Positions 40,883 to 51,173 of a stretch of DNA of 64,000 nt are shown piece by piece. The DNA lies in the NCBI GenBank assembly GCA_001874155.1, contig MPDB01000002.1, forward strand, positions 124,001 to 188,000, written 5' to 3'. The notes under the pieces were generated by a model. It was not told the DNA's origin and did not search any database. It saw only the letters and a program-made list of their open reading frames with translations. Numbering within the stretch: position 1 is the first letter of the stretch; each line of letters starts with the position of its first letter. The position numbers and the translations under genes are program-made. This stretch comes from Vibrio sp. MedPE-SWchi (GTDB lineage: Bacteria; Pseudomonadota; Gammaproteobacteria; Enterobacterales; Vibrionaceae).

Positions 40883-42769
40883 ATGTTGCGTAAGCGTAGC
40901 CAAATACGAGATCACCATGAAGAGTCACGACTGTTTAAAAGCCGGGCTCTTATTTCATTTGTTGGCATCATTTTGTTGATGGGCATTTTGCTCGCTAATT
41001 TGTACAACATTCAGGTAAACCAATTTCAAGACTATAAAACACGCTCTAACGATAACCGGATCAAAATTGTTCCAATCGCGCCTAATCGTGGTCTCATTTA
41101 TGATCGAAATGGAAGTCTTTTAGCTGAAAATCGCCCAGTCTTCAACCTCGAAATCACACTAGAAAAAGTTCGCAGCATTGATCAAACCATTGCTGATCTG
41201 CAACTTCTATTGCCAGAAATAACACCTGAACGCGTTGAAGCATTCACACGCGAAAGACGTCAGACACGCCGTTTTAAATCCGTGCCAATACTGACTCAAC
41301 TCTCCCAAGAACAAGTGGCTAAGTTTTCTGTTAATCAACACAAATACCCCGGTGTCTCTGTCACTGCGAACTTAAAGCGCTATTACCCTTACGACGACGT
41401 ACTGACACATGTGATCGGTTATGTTTCTCGCATCAATGATCGAGATATGAAACGCCTCGTTAGAGAAGAGAAAGCGGCAAACTATCAGGCGACCCGAGAT
41501 ATTGGGAAACTGGGCATAGAACGATTCTATGAAGATACGTTACATGGCACCGCGGGCTACCAAGAAGTGGAAGTGAACAGCCGCGGCCGTATCATCAGAA
41601 CACTAAAATACGTTCCTCCTGTTCCAGGAAAGGATATCGTTCTAAACCTAGATATCGACTTACAACTATACGTTCATAAGCTTTTAGATAACCGCCGTGG
41701 ATCGGCAATCGTATTAGACCCTGAAGATAATGGGGTTCTCGCGATGGTTTCTAGCCCAAGCTATGACCCGAATGCCTTTGTTCACGGTATTTCAAGTAAG
41801 GCTTACAACGCACTACTAAATGATATTAATCGCCCACTTGTAAACCGGGCGACCTTAGGTATTTACCCACCAGCATCGACGGTCAAACCTTTCATCGCTG
41901 TCGCGGCTTTGCAGGAAGGTGTAGTCACGACCAAAACCACTCGGAATGATCCTGGGTATTGGAAGATACCAAATTCGAAAACAAGACCGTTTCGTGATTG
42001 GTTACGTTGGGGCCACGGTGTTGTCGATATCACCAAATCCATCGAAGAGTCCGTGGATACGTTCTTTTACCAGATCGCGTACGACATGGGGATAGACAGA
42101 ATATCAAGTTGGATGTCGATGTTTGGGTTCGGCGAATACACAGGTATTGATATCCACGAAGAAAGCAAGGCCAATATGCCCACTCGAGACTGGAAAATGG
42201 CGCGTCATCGCACCCCGTGGTATCAAGGCGATACTATTCCAGTCGGTATTGGACAGGGCTACTGGACAGCGACACCGATGCAAATTGCTAAAGCGACATC
42301 TGTCTTGGTCAATCATGGTGAAGTCTCAGCTCCTCATCTGCTACGTTCAACAATAGAAAACGGTGAGCAGTTTGAGTTACAGCAACTTGAAGATTTTGAA
42401 ACGTATCCACCGATTACAGGCGTACCTGAAAAGTACTGGAACATCGCCACCGACGGTATGCGCTTAGTAAACCATGGTAAAAAAGGAACGGCTCGACGCG
42501 CCTTTACTAATCTCGAGTATGTTAGTGCTGGGAAATCAGGGACTGCGCAAGTTTTCGGCCTGGCTGAAGACCAAGAATATAATGCCGATGAATTGGAAGA
42601 GCATCTGCGAGATCATGCTCTGTACACTGGTTTTGCTCCCTTCGAAGAACCAGAATTTGTCGTTACCGTGGTATTGGAAAATGCAGGTGGCGGTTCAAGC
42701 AATGGCGGCCCTGTTGTTAGACGTATATTTGACCACGCCATACTTGGTGCTCAAGAGGAAAACGAGTAA
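40883..42769 (+). CDS. mrdA: Penicillin-binding protein 2 (elongasome transpeptidase)
   Basis: Bitopic inner-membrane transpeptidase of rod-type wall growth, working with RodA. 628 residues: an N-terminal cytoplasmic tail, one membrane span ([21 protein letters not shown]), a pedestal domain, and a transpeptidase domain with the active-site STVKPFIA (SxxK) near residue 326, an SxD-type SVD in [12 protein letters not shown], and KSGTAQV (KTG box). Length fits E. coli PBP2 (633). ATG 40883. It overlaps the mrdB start by one base. Confidence 0.97.
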   Translation: MLRKRSQIRDHHEESRLFKSRALISFVGIILLMGILLANLYNIQVNQFQDYKTRSNDNRIKIVPIAPNRGLIYDRNGSLLAENRPVFNLEITLEKVRSIDQTIADLQLLLPEITPERVEAFTRERRQTRRFKSVPILTQLSQEQVAKFSVNQHKYPGVSVTANLKRYYPYDDVLTHVIGYVSRINDRDMKRLVREEKAANYQATRDIGKLGIERFYEDTLHGTAGYQEVEVNSRGRIIRTLKYVPPVPGKDIVLNLDIDLQLYVHKLLDNRRGSAIVLDPEDNGVLAMVSSPSYDPNAFVHGISSKAYNALLNDINRPLVNRATLGIYPPASTVKPFIAVAALQEGVVTTKTTRNDPGYWKIPNSKTRPFRDWLRWGHGVVDITKSIEESVDTFFYQIAYDMGIDRISSWMSMFGFGEYTGIDIHEESKANMPTRDWKMARHRTPWYQGDTIPVGIGQGYWTATPMQIAKATSVLVNHGEVSAPHLLRSTIENGEQFELQQLEDFETYPPITGVPEKYWNIATDGMRLVNHGKKGTARRAFTNLEYVSAGKSGTAQVFGLAEDQEYNADELEEHLRDHALYTGFAPFEEPEFVVTVVLENAGGGSSNGGPVVRRIFDHAILGAQEENE

Positions 42770-43890
42770 TGTTATTTGATCCTGCTACGGGGCAAAATCG
42801 AGCCTTTTTTCAGCGTTTTCATATCGACCTCCCATTGCTATTGGGGTTGCTGGTCTTAATGGCGTTCGGCTTGATCGTCATGTATAGCGCTAGCGGACAA
42901 AGCTATGCCATGATGGATCGACAAGCGATGCGTATGGCAATTTCACTTGTCGTGATGGCGATCTTAGCGCAAATCTCACCGCGAACCTATGAATCACTTG
43001 CACCGTTTTTATTCTTTTGTGGCATTGTTTTATTGTTTGGCGTGCTCTTTTTCGGCGAAGCTTCAAAAGGCGCCCAACGTTGGTTAAACCTCGGCTTCAT
43101 ACGATTTCAACCGTCAGAACTTCTTAAACTCGCCGTGCCACTTATGATCGCCCGCTATATCGGAAAGCGCTCTCTTCCGCCAAGCTTTAGAACCATAATC
43201 ATTGCATTAGTCATGCTGTTCGTACCCACTATACTGATCGCTAAACAGCCCGACCTCGGCACCTCAATACTGATCGCGGCCTCTGGAATTTTCGTTATCT
43301 TTTTAGCAGGAATCAGCTGGAAGATCATTTTTGCCGCCGTCATGGCTGTCAGTGCGTTCGCTCCCGTTCTTTGGTTTTACATTATGCGTGAATACCAGAA
43401 AGTTCGTGTTAGAACGCTGTTTAATCCAGAATCGGATCCATTGGGCGCAGGTTACCACATCATTCAGAGTAAAATAGCCATAGGATCGGGTGGTATATCC
43501 GGTAAAGGCTGGCTCCAAGGTACCCAATCTCAACTGGAATTTTTGCCAGAGCGCCATACTGACTTTATCTTCGCCGTTATCGCTGAAGAGTGGGGAATGA
43601 TAGGCATACTCGCCCTGCTTAGTATCTACCTATTCATCATTGGTAGAGGGTTGTATTTAGCCAGCCAAGCGCAAACGTCATTTGGCCGAATGATGGCCGG
43701 TAGTATCATATTGAGCTTCTTTGTTTATATCTTTGTAAACATAGGTATGGTGAGTGGAATTTTACCTGTCGTTGGCGTTCCTCTGCCATTAATCAGCTAT
43801 GGTGGTACTTCAATGGTTACCCTAATGGCGGGTTTCGGCATGTTAATGTCTATTCATACTCATAGAAATGCATTCTCAAAGGCAACATAA
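42769..43890 (+). CDS. mrdB: Rod-shape SEDS glycosyltransferase RodA
   Basis: Polymerises lipid II during side-wall elongation with PBP2. 373 residues, about ten membrane segments, with SEDS blocks [62 protein letters not shown]-like [31 protein letters not shown] and [18 protein letters not shown]. The [14 protein letters not shown] segment holds the catalytic-loop Asp region. ATG 42769 overlaps the mrdA stop (TAATG), so translation is coupled, and rlpA follows after 3 bases. Confidence 0.97.
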   Translation: MLFDPATGQNRAFFQRFHIDLPLLLGLLVLMAFGLIVMYSASGQSYAMMDRQAMRMAISLVVMAILAQISPRTYESLAPFLFFCGIVLLFGVLFFGEASKGAQRWLNLGFIRFQPSELLKLAVPLMIARYIGKRSLPPSFRTIIIALVMLFVPTILIAKQPDLGTSILIAASGIFVIFLAGISWKIIFAAVMAVSAFAPVLWFYIMREYQKVRVRTLFNPESDPLGAGYHIIQSKIAIGSGGISGKGWLQGTQSQLEFLPERHTDFIFAVIAEEWGMIGILALLSIYLFIIGRGLYLASQAQTSFGRMMAGSIILSFFVYIFVNIGMVSGILPVVGVPLPLISYGGTSMVTLMAGFGMLMSIHTHRNAFSKAT

Positions 43891-43893
43891 TTA

Positions 43894-44679
43894 ATGAACC
43901 TTAAGCACTTTATATTGGCCATAGCCAGCACTGCCATCTTAGCAGGCTGTTCCTCTTCAGGACGCTATAATATCGACGATGACGTTGCGCCTAATACGCC
44001 TATATCTGTAGAGCATATTGAAGATGCTGTACCTCAATATGAACCCTATAGCCTTGGTGGCAACGGAAACTACACGTTGCGTGGCAATGACTACACCATC
44101 ATCAAGGACGCGAAAGGGTTTACAGAAGCAGGAAAAGCTTCCTGGTACGGGAAGAAGTTCCATGGCCATTTGACTTCGAACGGTGAAATCTATGACATGT
44201 ATTCTATGACGGCGGCACATAAAACCCTGCCCATACCGAGCTATGTCAAAGTCACCAATACAGATAATGGAAAGTCGACCGTTGTTCGAGTCAATGATAG
44301 AGGCCCATTCCATGAAGGTCGAATCATTGACCTCAGCTATGCCGCCGCGTATAAATTAGAGGTAATCAAAACAGGCACTGCAAACGTAAAGATCGAAGTA
44401 ATCACAGTAGAACGACCAGATTCAGCACACAAGAAAAATGCATTCCCGAGCTACATCGTCCAAGTTGCCACATCTCAGCACCTAGATCGCTCACAGGCGC
44501 TTGCCAACGACCTTTCCAATAAGCTCTCTGTTGATAGCTTTATTGATACCAATAAGTCCATGCATCGCATTCTACTTGGACCATTTACCGATTATGTCCT
44601 GACCCAAGAGGCTCTCGAACAAGTAAAAGCGCTAGGGTACTCCTCAGCATTCATTAGAAAGCAAGCTGCCGCTCAGTAA
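43894..44679 (+). CDS. rlpA: Rare lipoprotein A (septal-ring lytic transglycosylase)
   Basis: Outer-membrane lipoprotein that, in Pseudomonas, cleaves naked glycan strands at the septum. 261 residues: lipobox LASTAILAGCSSSG (Cys near 19), a double-psi beta-barrel (about 75-165) with GKASWYGKKFHGHLTSNGEIYD, AAHKTLPIPSYVKVTN and RVNDRGPFHEGRIIDLSY, and a C-terminal SPOR domain (about 185-260) that binds denuded peptidoglycan. It is 3 bases after mrdB and followed by a GC-rich hairpin before dacA. Confidence 0.95.
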   Translation: MNLKHFILAIASTAILAGCSSSGRYNIDDDVAPNTPISVEHIEDAVPQYEPYSLGGNGNYTLRGNDYTIIKDAKGFTEAGKASWYGKKFHGHLTSNGEIYDMYSMTAAHKTLPIPSYVKVTNTDNGKSTVVRVNDRGPFHEGRIIDLSYAAAYKLEVIKTGTANVKIEVITVERPDSAHKKNAFPSYIVQVATSQHLDRSQALANDLSNKLSVDSFIDTNKSMHRILLGPFTDYVLTQEALEQVKALGYSSAFIRKQAAAQ

Positions 44680-44691
44680 TTCACCCAATAA

Positions 44692-44715
44692 CCGGCGCTG
44701 TGAACGCAGCGCTGG
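44692..44715. repeat. GC-rich hairpin between rlpA and dacA
   Basis: CCGGCGCTG and CAGCGCTGG pair (one G-U) around a 6-base loop. No T run follows, so it is probably a 3'-end stabiliser more than a terminator; a TATAAT at 44750-44755 after it could start dacA transcription. Confidence 0.55.
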
Positions 44716-44773
44716 CTTGCAAGGTGGTTTCTGTTAAGATACGGACAGTTATAATAGAAATTTTATATTCATC

Positions 44774-45952
44774 ATGAAAAAAACATCACTACTTAGCACC
44801 ATTCTTACTGGCTCTATCGCGCTTTCTTCAGCAGCAGTCACAACGGTGTCAGCCTCACCTATCGTTGTTCCCGATGCACCTCAAATAGCAGCAAAAGGCT
44901 TTGTTTTACTCGATTTCCATTCCGGTAAAGTCTTGGCAGAAAAGGAGATGAACACAAAGCTATCTCCAGCAAGCTTAACCAAAATGATGACCAGCTACGT
45001 TATTGGCCAAGAAGTCGAACGAGGTAATATTTCACTTCAAGACGAAGTAACGATCAGTGAAAATGCTTGGGCTAAAAACTTCCCAGACTCTTCTAAGATG
45101 TTTATTGAAGTCGGCACAACCGTCACCGTTGAAGACCTAAATCGCGGCATTATTGTTCAATCAGGCAACGACGCCTGTGTCGCGATGGCAGAACACATCG
45201 CGGGCTCAGAGGACGCTTTTGTCGATCTTATGAACGCTTGGGCCAGCTCTATCGGCATGACCAATACACACTTTGCCAATGTCCATGGTCTCGATAACGA
45301 CAGCCTATATTCAACACCTTACGATATGGCATTGCTTGGATCGGCTCTGATTCGCGATGTCCCTGATGAATACCGCATTTATTCAGAGAAAAAATACACC
45401 TACAACGGCATCACTCAATACAACCGTAATGGCTTGTTATGGGATAAAAGCATGAACGTTGATGGCATCAAAACCGGCCATACGAGTAACGCAGGATACA
45501 GCTTAGTCAGCTCGGCTACCGAAGGAAAAATGCGTTTGGTTGCCGTCGTAATGGGAACGAAAAATGCCAATGCACGTAAGTCTGAGAGCAAAAAGCTCCT
45601 CAGCTACGGGTTCCGATTCTTTGAAACTGTCGCACCGCATACAGCGGGTGAAACTTTCGTCGAAGAAAAAATCTGGATGGGTAACAAAGATAAAGTCGCT
45701 TTAGGCGTTGATGTCGATACCTACGTGACGCTGCCTCGTGGACAAGCCAAAAATCTAACCGCGAGTTTTGTTCTAGAAAATGAACTTGAAGCACCGATTA
45801 TGAAAGGGGATGTTGTCGGCAAGCTGTTCTATCAGTTGGAAGGCGATGATGTTGCAGAATACCCACTGCTTGCTCTCGAAGATGTTGAGCAAGGTGGCAT
45901 ATTTAGCCGACTTTGGGACTATTTAGTTCTTCTCTTCAAAGGCTTATTCTAG
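44774..45952 (+). CDS. dacA: D-alanyl-D-alanine carboxypeptidase DacA (PBP5)
   Basis: Trims the terminal D-Ala of stem peptides in the periplasm, maintaining cell shape. 392 residues: signal peptide (LLSTILTGSIALSSAAVTTVSA), active-site SLTKMM (SxxK) near residue 67, SGNDA (SxN) near 130 and KTGHT near 233, then a PBP5 C-terminal beta domain and an amphipathic C-terminal anchor (FSRLWDYLVLLFKGLF). It is preceded by a TATAAT at 44750-44755, so it may have its own promoter as well as read-through from mrdAB-rlpA. Confidence 0.97.
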   Translation: MKKTSLLSTILTGSIALSSAAVTTVSASPIVVPDAPQIAAKGFVLLDFHSGKVLAEKEMNTKLSPASLTKMMTSYVIGQEVERGNISLQDEVTISENAWAKNFPDSSKMFIEVGTTVTVEDLNRGIIVQSGNDACVAMAEHIAGSEDAFVDLMNAWASSIGMTNTHFANVHGLDNDSLYSTPYDMALLGSALIRDVPDEYRIYSEKKYTYNGITQYNRNGLLWDKSMNVDGIKTGHTSNAGYSLVSSATEGKMRLVAVVMGTKNANARKSESKKLLSYGFRFFETVAPHTAGETFVEEKIWMGNKDKVALGVDVDTYVTLPRGQAKNLTASFVLENELEAPIMKGDVVGKLFYQLEGDDVAEYPLLALEDVEQGGIFSRLWDYLVLLFKGLF

Positions 45953-45972
45953 AAATAAATTCACCCCATACT

Positions 45973-45998
45973 AAAAAGCTGCTTAATGCAGCTTTTTT
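45973..45998 (+). terminator. Terminator of dacA
   Basis: Stem aaaagctgc / gcagctttt with a 5-base loop and a T run, 20 bases past dacA. Confidence 0.85.
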
Positions 45999-46093
45999 CA
46001 TTTTTGACGTTCTGCGACTGATCTTGAGATCCCTTACAATTGGCAGTAATATGCCTGCCATAAACGATATACAACCTTGGAGTCTCCACGATT

Positions 46094-46369
46094 ATGAACA
46101 TTAATTCAGATGCAAAACTGAAAGACTTGCTTGAATTCCCATGTTCTTTCACTTTTAAAGTGATGGGTTATGCGAAGCCTGAACTACCAGAATTGGTATT
46201 GGAAGTTATTCAACGCCATGCTCCAGGTAACTACAGCCCAGATGTTAAGCCAAGCGCCAAAGGAACATACAACTCCGTTTCGGTAAACATCACGGCTACC
46301 TCTATTGAGCAGGTAGAAACGCTATACAAAGAACTGGGCGAAATCGATATTGTTCGCATGGTTCTATAA
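46094..46369 (+). CDS. ybeD: YbeD/UPF0250 family protein
   Basis: 91-residue ferredoxin-like ACT-type protein of the UPF0250 family. It matches E. coli YbeD across its length: [61 protein letters not shown]. Function is unsettled; conserved linkage to lipB and dacA has prompted suggestions of a role in lipoate metabolism. ATG 46094. It lies between terminators and so may be a unit of its own. Confidence 0.94.
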   Translation: MNINSDAKLKDLLEFPCSFTFKVMGYAKPELPELVLEVIQRHAPGNYSPDVKPSAKGTYNSVSVNITATSIEQVETLYKELGEIDIVRMVL

Positions 46370-46395
46370 TAAAGTTTAAACTTTAAAATAATATT

Positions 46396-46420
46396 GAAAG
46401 CAGCGCAGGCTGCTTTTTTG
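46396..46420 (+). terminator. Terminator of ybeD
   Basis: Stem aaagcagc / gctgcttt with a 4-base loop and a T run, 27 bases past ybeD. Confidence 0.85.
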
Positions 46421-46545
46421 TTATTTATCAGAAAGATAGTGGAATCATCCCTTTCCACTGGTTAATTTGTGGTTATCAATTTGTAGTCCGCACTAATGAA
46501 TGTGTTTATAATGCAATAACTTTATAAATCACTACGGAACTTGGA

Positions 46546-47199
46546 ATGTCAAACCAATTAGTCGTAAAGCAACTCGGTCGACAAGACTATCATCCTGTAT
46601 GGCAGGCGATGCACGAGTTTACCGACAGTCGAACCGATGACAGTAGCGATGAAATTTGGCTCGTGGAACATAACCCTGTTTTCACACAAGGCCAAGCAGG
46701 TAAAGCTGAACACATTCTAGCTGCGGGTGATATCCCTGTAGTACAAAGTGACCGCGGCGGCCAAGTGACTTACCATGGTCCTGGCCAATTAGTGGCTTAC
46801 TTTTTGATAAACTTAAGACGCAAGAAATTGGGTGTTAGAGAGCTCGTTACGCATATCGAAAACCTCGTAATAAACACTCTTAAAGCATACAATATCGACG
46901 CTGCGGCAAGACCCGATGCACCTGGTGTCTATGTCGAGAATAAAAAAATCTGCTCCCTTGGTTTGAGAATCCGTAAAGGCTGCTCTTTCCATGGCTTAGC
47001 ACTCAATGTCGATATGGATTTATCTCCATTTCTGAGAATCAACCCATGTGGTTATCAAGGGATGGAAATGGCGCAAGTCAGCCAACTTGGCGGTCCCAAG
47101 GAACTAAAGCAAGTCGAACAACAGTTAATAGAAGAACTCGTAGCATTACTTGACTATGAGCACGTTGAATTTTGCACTGAAGCCCTTAACGAGAAGTAG
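46546..47199 (+). CDS. lipB: Octanoyltransferase LipB
   Basis: Moves octanoyl from acyl carrier protein to the lipoyl domains of 2-oxoacid dehydrogenases and GcvH. 217 residues. Signatures: [35 protein letters not shown] (the RGGxxTxHGPGQ block), and the catalytic Cys/Lys pair region in [20 protein letters not shown] and [14 protein letters not shown] 46546 follows gaacttgga. lipA begins 7 bases after its stop. Confidence 0.97.
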   Translation: MSNQLVVKQLGRQDYHPVWQAMHEFTDSRTDDSSDEIWLVEHNPVFTQGQAGKAEHILAAGDIPVVQSDRGGQVTYHGPGQLVAYFLINLRRKKLGVRELVTHIENLVINTLKAYNIDAAARPDAPGVYVENKKICSLGLRIRKGCSFHGLALNVDMDLSPFLRINPCGYQGMEMAQVSQLGGPKELKQVEQQLIEELVALLDYEHVEFCTEALNEK

Positions 47200-47206
47200 T
47201 AAAAAC

Positions 47207-48172
47207 ATGAGCAAACCAATCCAAATGGAAAAAGGCGTTAAGTACAGAGACGCCGACAAAATGGCGTTAATTCCAGTAAAAAACATGCCAACCGAGCAAA
47301 AAGAGATTTTACGTAAACCTGAGTGGATGAAGATCAAGCTTCCTTCAGACAGCCAACGTATTCAAGACATAAAATCGGCTTTACGTAAGAACAATCTTAG
47401 CTCCGTTTGTGAAGAAGCCTCTTGTCCAAACCTTGCGGAATGTTTTAACCACGGTACCGCCACTTTCATGATTCTAGGTGCTATATGTACTCGCCGCTGT
47501 CCATTTTGTGATGTTGCTCATGGCCGTCCACTGACACCTGAAGCTGGTGAACCAGAGAAGCTCGCTCAAACCATCAAAGACATGAAGCTGAGATATGTAG
47601 TCGTCACTTCTGTTGACCGTGATGACCTTCGCGATGGTGGCGCTCAACACTTCGCAGATTGTAATAAAGCGATTCGAGAGAAGAACCCTGATATTCATAT
47701 TGAAACCCTCGTTCCTGATTTCCGTGGTCGTATGGACATCGCATTAGAGTTGCTTAAAGACAATCCGCCAGATGTCTTCAACCACAACCTAGAAACGGCA
47801 CCTCGTCTGTATCGTAAAGCGCGTCCTGGCGCGAACTACAAGTGGTCTTTGCAACTGCTTCAGAAGTTTAAAGAACAGCATCCTAACGTTCCGACGAAAT
47901 CAGGTGTCATGATGGGACTTGGCGAAACGAAAGAAGAGATCGTCCAGGTACTGAAAGATCTACGCGAGCACGGTGTGACAATGCTAACCCTAGGTCAATA
48001 CCTAGCACCAAGCCGCCACCACCTGCCTGTAGAACGTTACGTACCACCATCTGAGTTTGATGAGCTAAAAGAGATCGCATTAGATCTTGGTTTTACTCAC
48101 GCAGCTTGTGGCCCATTCGTACGTTCTTCTTACCACGCAGATATGCAAGCGCAAGGTAAAGAAGTGAAGTAA
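47207..48172 (+). CDS. lipA: Lipoyl synthase LipA
   Basis: Radical-SAM enzyme that inserts two sulfurs into octanoyl-lysine. ATG 47207 ([15 protein letters not shown]) gives 321 residues, exactly the E. coli length; the track start 19 codons earlier lies inside lipB. The radical-SAM motif is [15 protein letters not shown] and the auxiliary cluster motif [15 protein letters not shown] (CX4CX5C). Also [16 protein letters not shown] and [18 protein letters not shown] are typical. Co-transcribed with lipB, ended by a terminator. Confidence 0.98.
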   Translation: MSKPIQMEKGVKYRDADKMALIPVKNMPTEQKEILRKPEWMKIKLPSDSQRIQDIKSALRKNNLSSVCEEASCPNLAECFNHGTATFMILGAICTRRCPFCDVAHGRPLTPEAGEPEKLAQTIKDMKLRYVVVTSVDRDDLRDGGAQHFADCNKAIREKNPDIHIETLVPDFRGRMDIALELLKDNPPDVFNHNLETAPRLYRKARPGANYKWSLQLLQKFKEQHPNVPTKSGVMMGLGETKEEIVQVLKDLREHGVTMLTLGQYLAPSRHHLPVERYVPPSEFDELKEIALDLGFTHAACGPFVRSSYHADMQAQGKEVK

Positions 48173-48213
48173 CACGTACTTTATTAAACGTACACATTTC
48201 TGGAATACCGAAT

Positions 48214-48241
48214 TAAGCCGATGATCTCATCGGCTTTTTTA
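48214..48241 (+). terminator. Terminator of lipBA
   Basis: Stem agccgatga / tcatcggct with a very short loop and a run of T, about 40 bases past lipA. Confidence 0.85.
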
Positions 48242-48356
48242 TTGCCTATAAGCAAATTAATCAGCTTGAAGATTGAAACCACCTCGTTTAATCGATAGGC
48301 TTAATAAACTAGAGGAATACATTGTACCTATCAGCGAAGATAGTTAAGGGACAGTC

Positions 48357-48683
48357 ATGAATAGATTTGGATTATTGGCACTATTGATTGCAGCAGTCAC
48401 CGCTGGCTGTAGCTCAAACACAAAACAAGATAACTTTAGAGAAGCGTCTTTCGAGCTTTGTAATACCGAAGTAGACCTCTATTCTGTCAGTGATGATGGT
48501 CGTGTTCGCATAGTCTGCTCTGACGGGTCAAAATTTGCGCTGACTTCAGAGAAAACACTCGATGTGATGCGTGACATCAACATCGACTACTGCGATGGCG
48601 AAGGGCTGGGGAAATTCAACGAAAGCCGAAAATATTACTCATTCCGTTGTAAGTCAGGCACGTTATTGAGCATCTCTAAGTAA
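48357..48683 (+). CDS. Small Cys-rich predicted lipoprotein, unknown
   Basis: 108 residues with a lipoprotein signal peptide (LLALLIAAVTAGCSSN, lipid Cys near residue 18). After Ser at +2, which favours outer-membrane sorting, the mature part contains four further Cys (in FELCNTE, RIVCSDG, DYCDGE and SFRCKSG), enough for two disulfides, and a short beta-rich repeat-like pattern with a C-terminal SFRCKSGTLLSISK. I do not recognise the family. aaggga precedes ATG 48357 by about 6 bases. A single gene between the lipBA terminator and its own terminator. Confidence 0.75.
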   Translation: MNRFGLLALLIAAVTAGCSSNTKQDNFREASFELCNTEVDLYSVSDDGRVRIVCSDGSKFALTSEKTLDVMRDINIDYCDGEGLGKFNESRKYYSFRCKSGTLLSISK

Positions 48684-48711
48684 AACCCTAGAAAGCATCC
48701 ACCACAAACAA

Positions 48712-48746
48712 TAAAGCCCCGCTCTCAAACAAGAGCGGGGCTTTTC
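48712..48746 (+). terminator. Terminator of the small lipoprotein gene
   Basis: Perfect 12-base stem aagccccgctct / agagcggggctt with a 6-base loop, then tttcg; usable on both strands. Confidence 0.85.
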
Positions 48747-48761
48747 GTATCTGCGACATAC

Positions 48762-48790
48762 AAAAAGAGCTCCCTTTATAGAAGCTCTTG
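48762..48790 (-). terminator. Terminator of glyA
   Basis: Minus-strand stem aagagct / agctctt with an 11-base loop followed by a T run, about 105 bases past the glyA stop. Confidence 0.65.
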
Positions 48791-48894
48791 ATTCTAATTT
48801 CTAACTAAGCGATTTCTAGTTCTAGGAAAAGGCGCGGAGTTTACGCGAGTAAATGAGCACCTTTGACACAGAAATAGAAACGCTTAAGACGAAA

Positions 48895-50145
48895 TTATGC
48901 GTAAACAGGCAGACGCTTACAAATTTCTAATACTTTTGCTTTCGTTGCTTCAACAACAGACTCATCACCCATGTTATCTAGGATGTCACACATCCAACCC
49001 GCTAGTGCTTTCGCGTCAGCTTCCGAGAAACCGCGGCGAGTAATTGAAGGTGAACCAACACGGATACCAGAAGTAACGAATGGGCTACGTGGATCGTTTG
49101 GTACTGAGTTCTTGTTCACTGTGATGTTAGCTGAACCAAGTGCTGCATCAGCTTCTTTACCAGTAATGTCTTTGTCGATTAGGTCAACGAGGAACAGGTG
49201 GTTTTCAGTAGAACCTGAAACGATGTTGTAGCCGCGTGCTAGGAATTCAGCAACCATTGCTTTTGCGTTAGCAACAACGCGCGCTTGGTACTCTTTGAAT
49301 TCTGGTTCAAGTGCTTCTTTAAACGCGACCGCTTTACCCGCGATAACGTGCATTAGAGGGCCACCTTGACCGCCAGGGAATACGGCTGAATTCAGTTTCT
49401 TGTACAGATCTTCACCTTCGCATGAAAGGATAAGACCACCACGAGGACCCGCTAGCGTTTTGTGCGTTGTCGTTGTAACAACGTGCGCGTGTGGTACTGG
49501 GTTAGGGTAAACTCCAGCCGCGATTAGACCAGCAACGTGCGCCATATCTACGAAGAAGTAAGCCCCCACTTTGTCAGCGATTTCACGCATGCGCGCCCAA
49601 TCACACACTTGAGAGTAAGCAGAGAAACCACCGATGATCATCTTAGGCTTATGTTCTACCGCAAGCGCTTCCATCTCTTCGTAGTTGATTTGACCTTTCT
49701 CATCAATGCCGTAAGGAATGATGTCGTAAAGCTTACCTGAGAAGTTTACAGGAGAACCGTGAGTCAGGTGACCACCGTGAGCTAGGCTCATACCCAGTAC
49801 TTTATCGCCTGGGTTAAGCAGTGCCATGTAAACAGCGTTGTTTGCTTGAGAACCCGAGTGAGGCTGTACGTTTGCGTATTCCGCGCCAAACAGTTCACAT
49901 GCACGCTCGATTGCTAGAGTCTCAACCTTGTCTACGTACTCACAACCACCGTAGTAACGCTTACCAGGGTAACCTTCAGCGTACTTGTTTGTAAGCTGAG
50001 AGCCTTGAGCTTCCATTACACGTGGGCTAGTGTAGTTTTCAGATGCGATAAGCTCAATATGTTCTTCTTGGCGTACCGTCTCCTCTTGGATCGCTTCAAA
50101 TAGGTCTGCATCATAATCTGCAATGTTCATGTCACGTGTTAGCAT
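48895..50145 (-). CDS. glyA: Serine hydroxymethyltransferase
   Basis: PLP enzyme converting serine and tetrahydrofolate to glycine and methylene-THF, the main one-carbon source for purines and methionine. 416 residues against 417 in E. coli, with [18 protein letters not shown] at the N-terminus, [30 protein letters not shown], the PLP-lysine motif [17 protein letters not shown] near residue 229 and [15 protein letters not shown] near the end. ATG 50145 follows aggagat on its strand. A PurR-type operator sits 58 bases upstream, matching purine control of E. coli glyA. Confidence 0.98.
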   Translation of the reverse strand: MLTRDMNIADYDADLFEAIQEETVRQEEHIELIASENYTSPRVMEAQGSQLTNKYAEGYPGKRYYGGCEYVDKVETLAIERACELFGAEYANVQPHSGSQANNAVYMALLNPGDKVLGMSLAHGGHLTHGSPVNFSGKLYDIIPYGIDEKGQINYEEMEALAVEHKPKMIIGGFSAYSQVCDWARMREIADKVGAYFFVDMAHVAGLIAAGVYPNPVPHAHVVTTTTHKTLAGPRGGLILSCEGEDLYKKLNSAVFPGGQGGPLMHVIAGKAVAFKEALEPEFKEYQARVVANAKAMVAEFLARGYNIVSGSTENHLFLVDLIDKDITGKEADAALGSANITVNKNSVPNDPRSPFVTSGIRVGSPSITRRGFSEADAKALAGWMCDILDNMGDESVVEATKAKVLEICKRLPVYA

Positions 50146-50493
50146 CTGTATCTCCTGACTCAGATTGTACTGAAAGTTTCAAAAAAACCACACATCAACC
50201 TTACGCAAACGTTTACGTGGGTCGAATTCATGAAATGCATTCTACATAATTTGATCTATATCATAAAGAGCAAAATTACTTTTTATCATGCAGTTTATTC
50301 ATAATGGCTTACAAGGTTTATCATACATAGGCGTGTAAAGTTATTGATTCGCTCACGAGCTGTCAAATTTCCGTTTTACACTCTGTAAAATGTCGATTAC
50401 ATAGGTTTACCCTAAATAACCAGCTCTATCTACCGAAAAGATCATCTTTTCTCTACTATTCGCCCCAATATCCCCTTGAAGAAAATAAAGTTG
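50146..50493. other. Divergent gap between glyA and the YitT-family gene
   Basis: 348 bases with no gene. It holds the PurR-type operator, listed separately, near glyA. The right half contains only AT-rich sequence leading to the YitT gene start. Confidence 0.55.
50203..50218. promoter_or_regulatory. PurR-type operator upstream of glyA
   Basis: ACGCAAACGTTTACGT matches the PurR consensus ACGCAAACGTTTTCGT at 15 of 16 positions and is palindromic about the central CG. It lies 58 bases before the glyA start. glyA is a known PurR target in E. coli. Confidence 0.8.
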
Positions 50494-51093
50494 ATGGAAA
50501 AACACACACGTAAAGAAGATTGGATCGCAATTTTAACTGGGACTTTCTTAGTCGCTCAGGGTGTCTTCTTCTTGCAATCAGCCCACCTACTCACTGGTGG
50601 CACAACGGGACTGGCGCTTCTTCTAAGCCAAATCGTTTCAGTTTCGTTTGGTACGCTCTATTTTCTGATCAATTGCCCTTTCTACTTATTGGCTTGGCAA
50701 CGTTTTGGTAAACGGTTTGCTATTAATAGTGCGATTTCTGGCGCGCTTGTGTCTGTGTTTGCCGATCACCTTTACCTGGTGATCACACTGGACACCATAA
50801 ACGATACGTATTGCGCTATCGCAGGTGGACTACTGATGGGGTTAGGTATGCTGATTCTCTTTAGGCACCGCTCTAGCCTTGGTGGCTTTAATGTTCTTTG
50901 CTTAGTGATTCAAGATAGATTTGGTATTTCAGTGGGTAAAACTCAGATGGCGATTGACGTTACTATTCTGTTTGCCTCGGTATTCTTTGTTTCGCCTATG
51001 GTTATCGCTTTATCACTGCTTGGCGCTGTTGCTCTAAACATCGTGTTAGGTATGAACCATAAGCCCACTCGATATACCGTTACTTATGGCTAA
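50494..51093 (+). CDS. YitT-family membrane protein
   Basis: About 199 residues with five hydrophobic segments, in the YitT/DUF161 style: an early WIAILTGTFLVAQGVFFLQSAHLLTGGTTGLALLL with the GGTTGLAL motif, SFGTLYFLINCPFYLLA, CAIAGGLLMGLGMLILFRHRSSLGGFNVL (SSxGGxNVL), and FFVSPMVIALSLLGAVAL. It is shorter than Bacillus YitT because it lacks the C-terminal DUF2179 domain. Function unknown; a transport role is often assumed. The track start is a TTG at 50476; I prefer ATG 50494. A bidirectional terminator separates it from the RND gene. Confidence 0.85.
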   Translation: MEKHTRKEDWIAILTGTFLVAQGVFFLQSAHLLTGGTTGLALLLSQIVSVSFGTLYFLINCPFYLLAWQRFGKRFAINSAISGALVSVFADHLYLVITLDTINDTYCAIAGGLLMGLGMLILFRHRSSLGGFNVLCLVIQDRFGISVGKTQMAIDVTILFASVFFVSPMVIALSLLGAVALNIVLGMNHKPTRYTVTYG

Positions 51094-51117
51094 AAGGTTT
51101 GAACCATTGAAATAATA

Positions 51118-51146
51118 AAGGGCTCGCATATTAGCGAGCCCTTTTT
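51118..51146. terminator. Bidirectional terminator between the YitT gene and the RND pump
   Basis: Perfect stem aagggctcgc / gcgagccctt with a 6-base loop and T run, between convergent genes. Confidence 0.88.
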
Positions 51147-51173
51147 CGTTGAGTCTTCAGCTAAAGAACTCAG

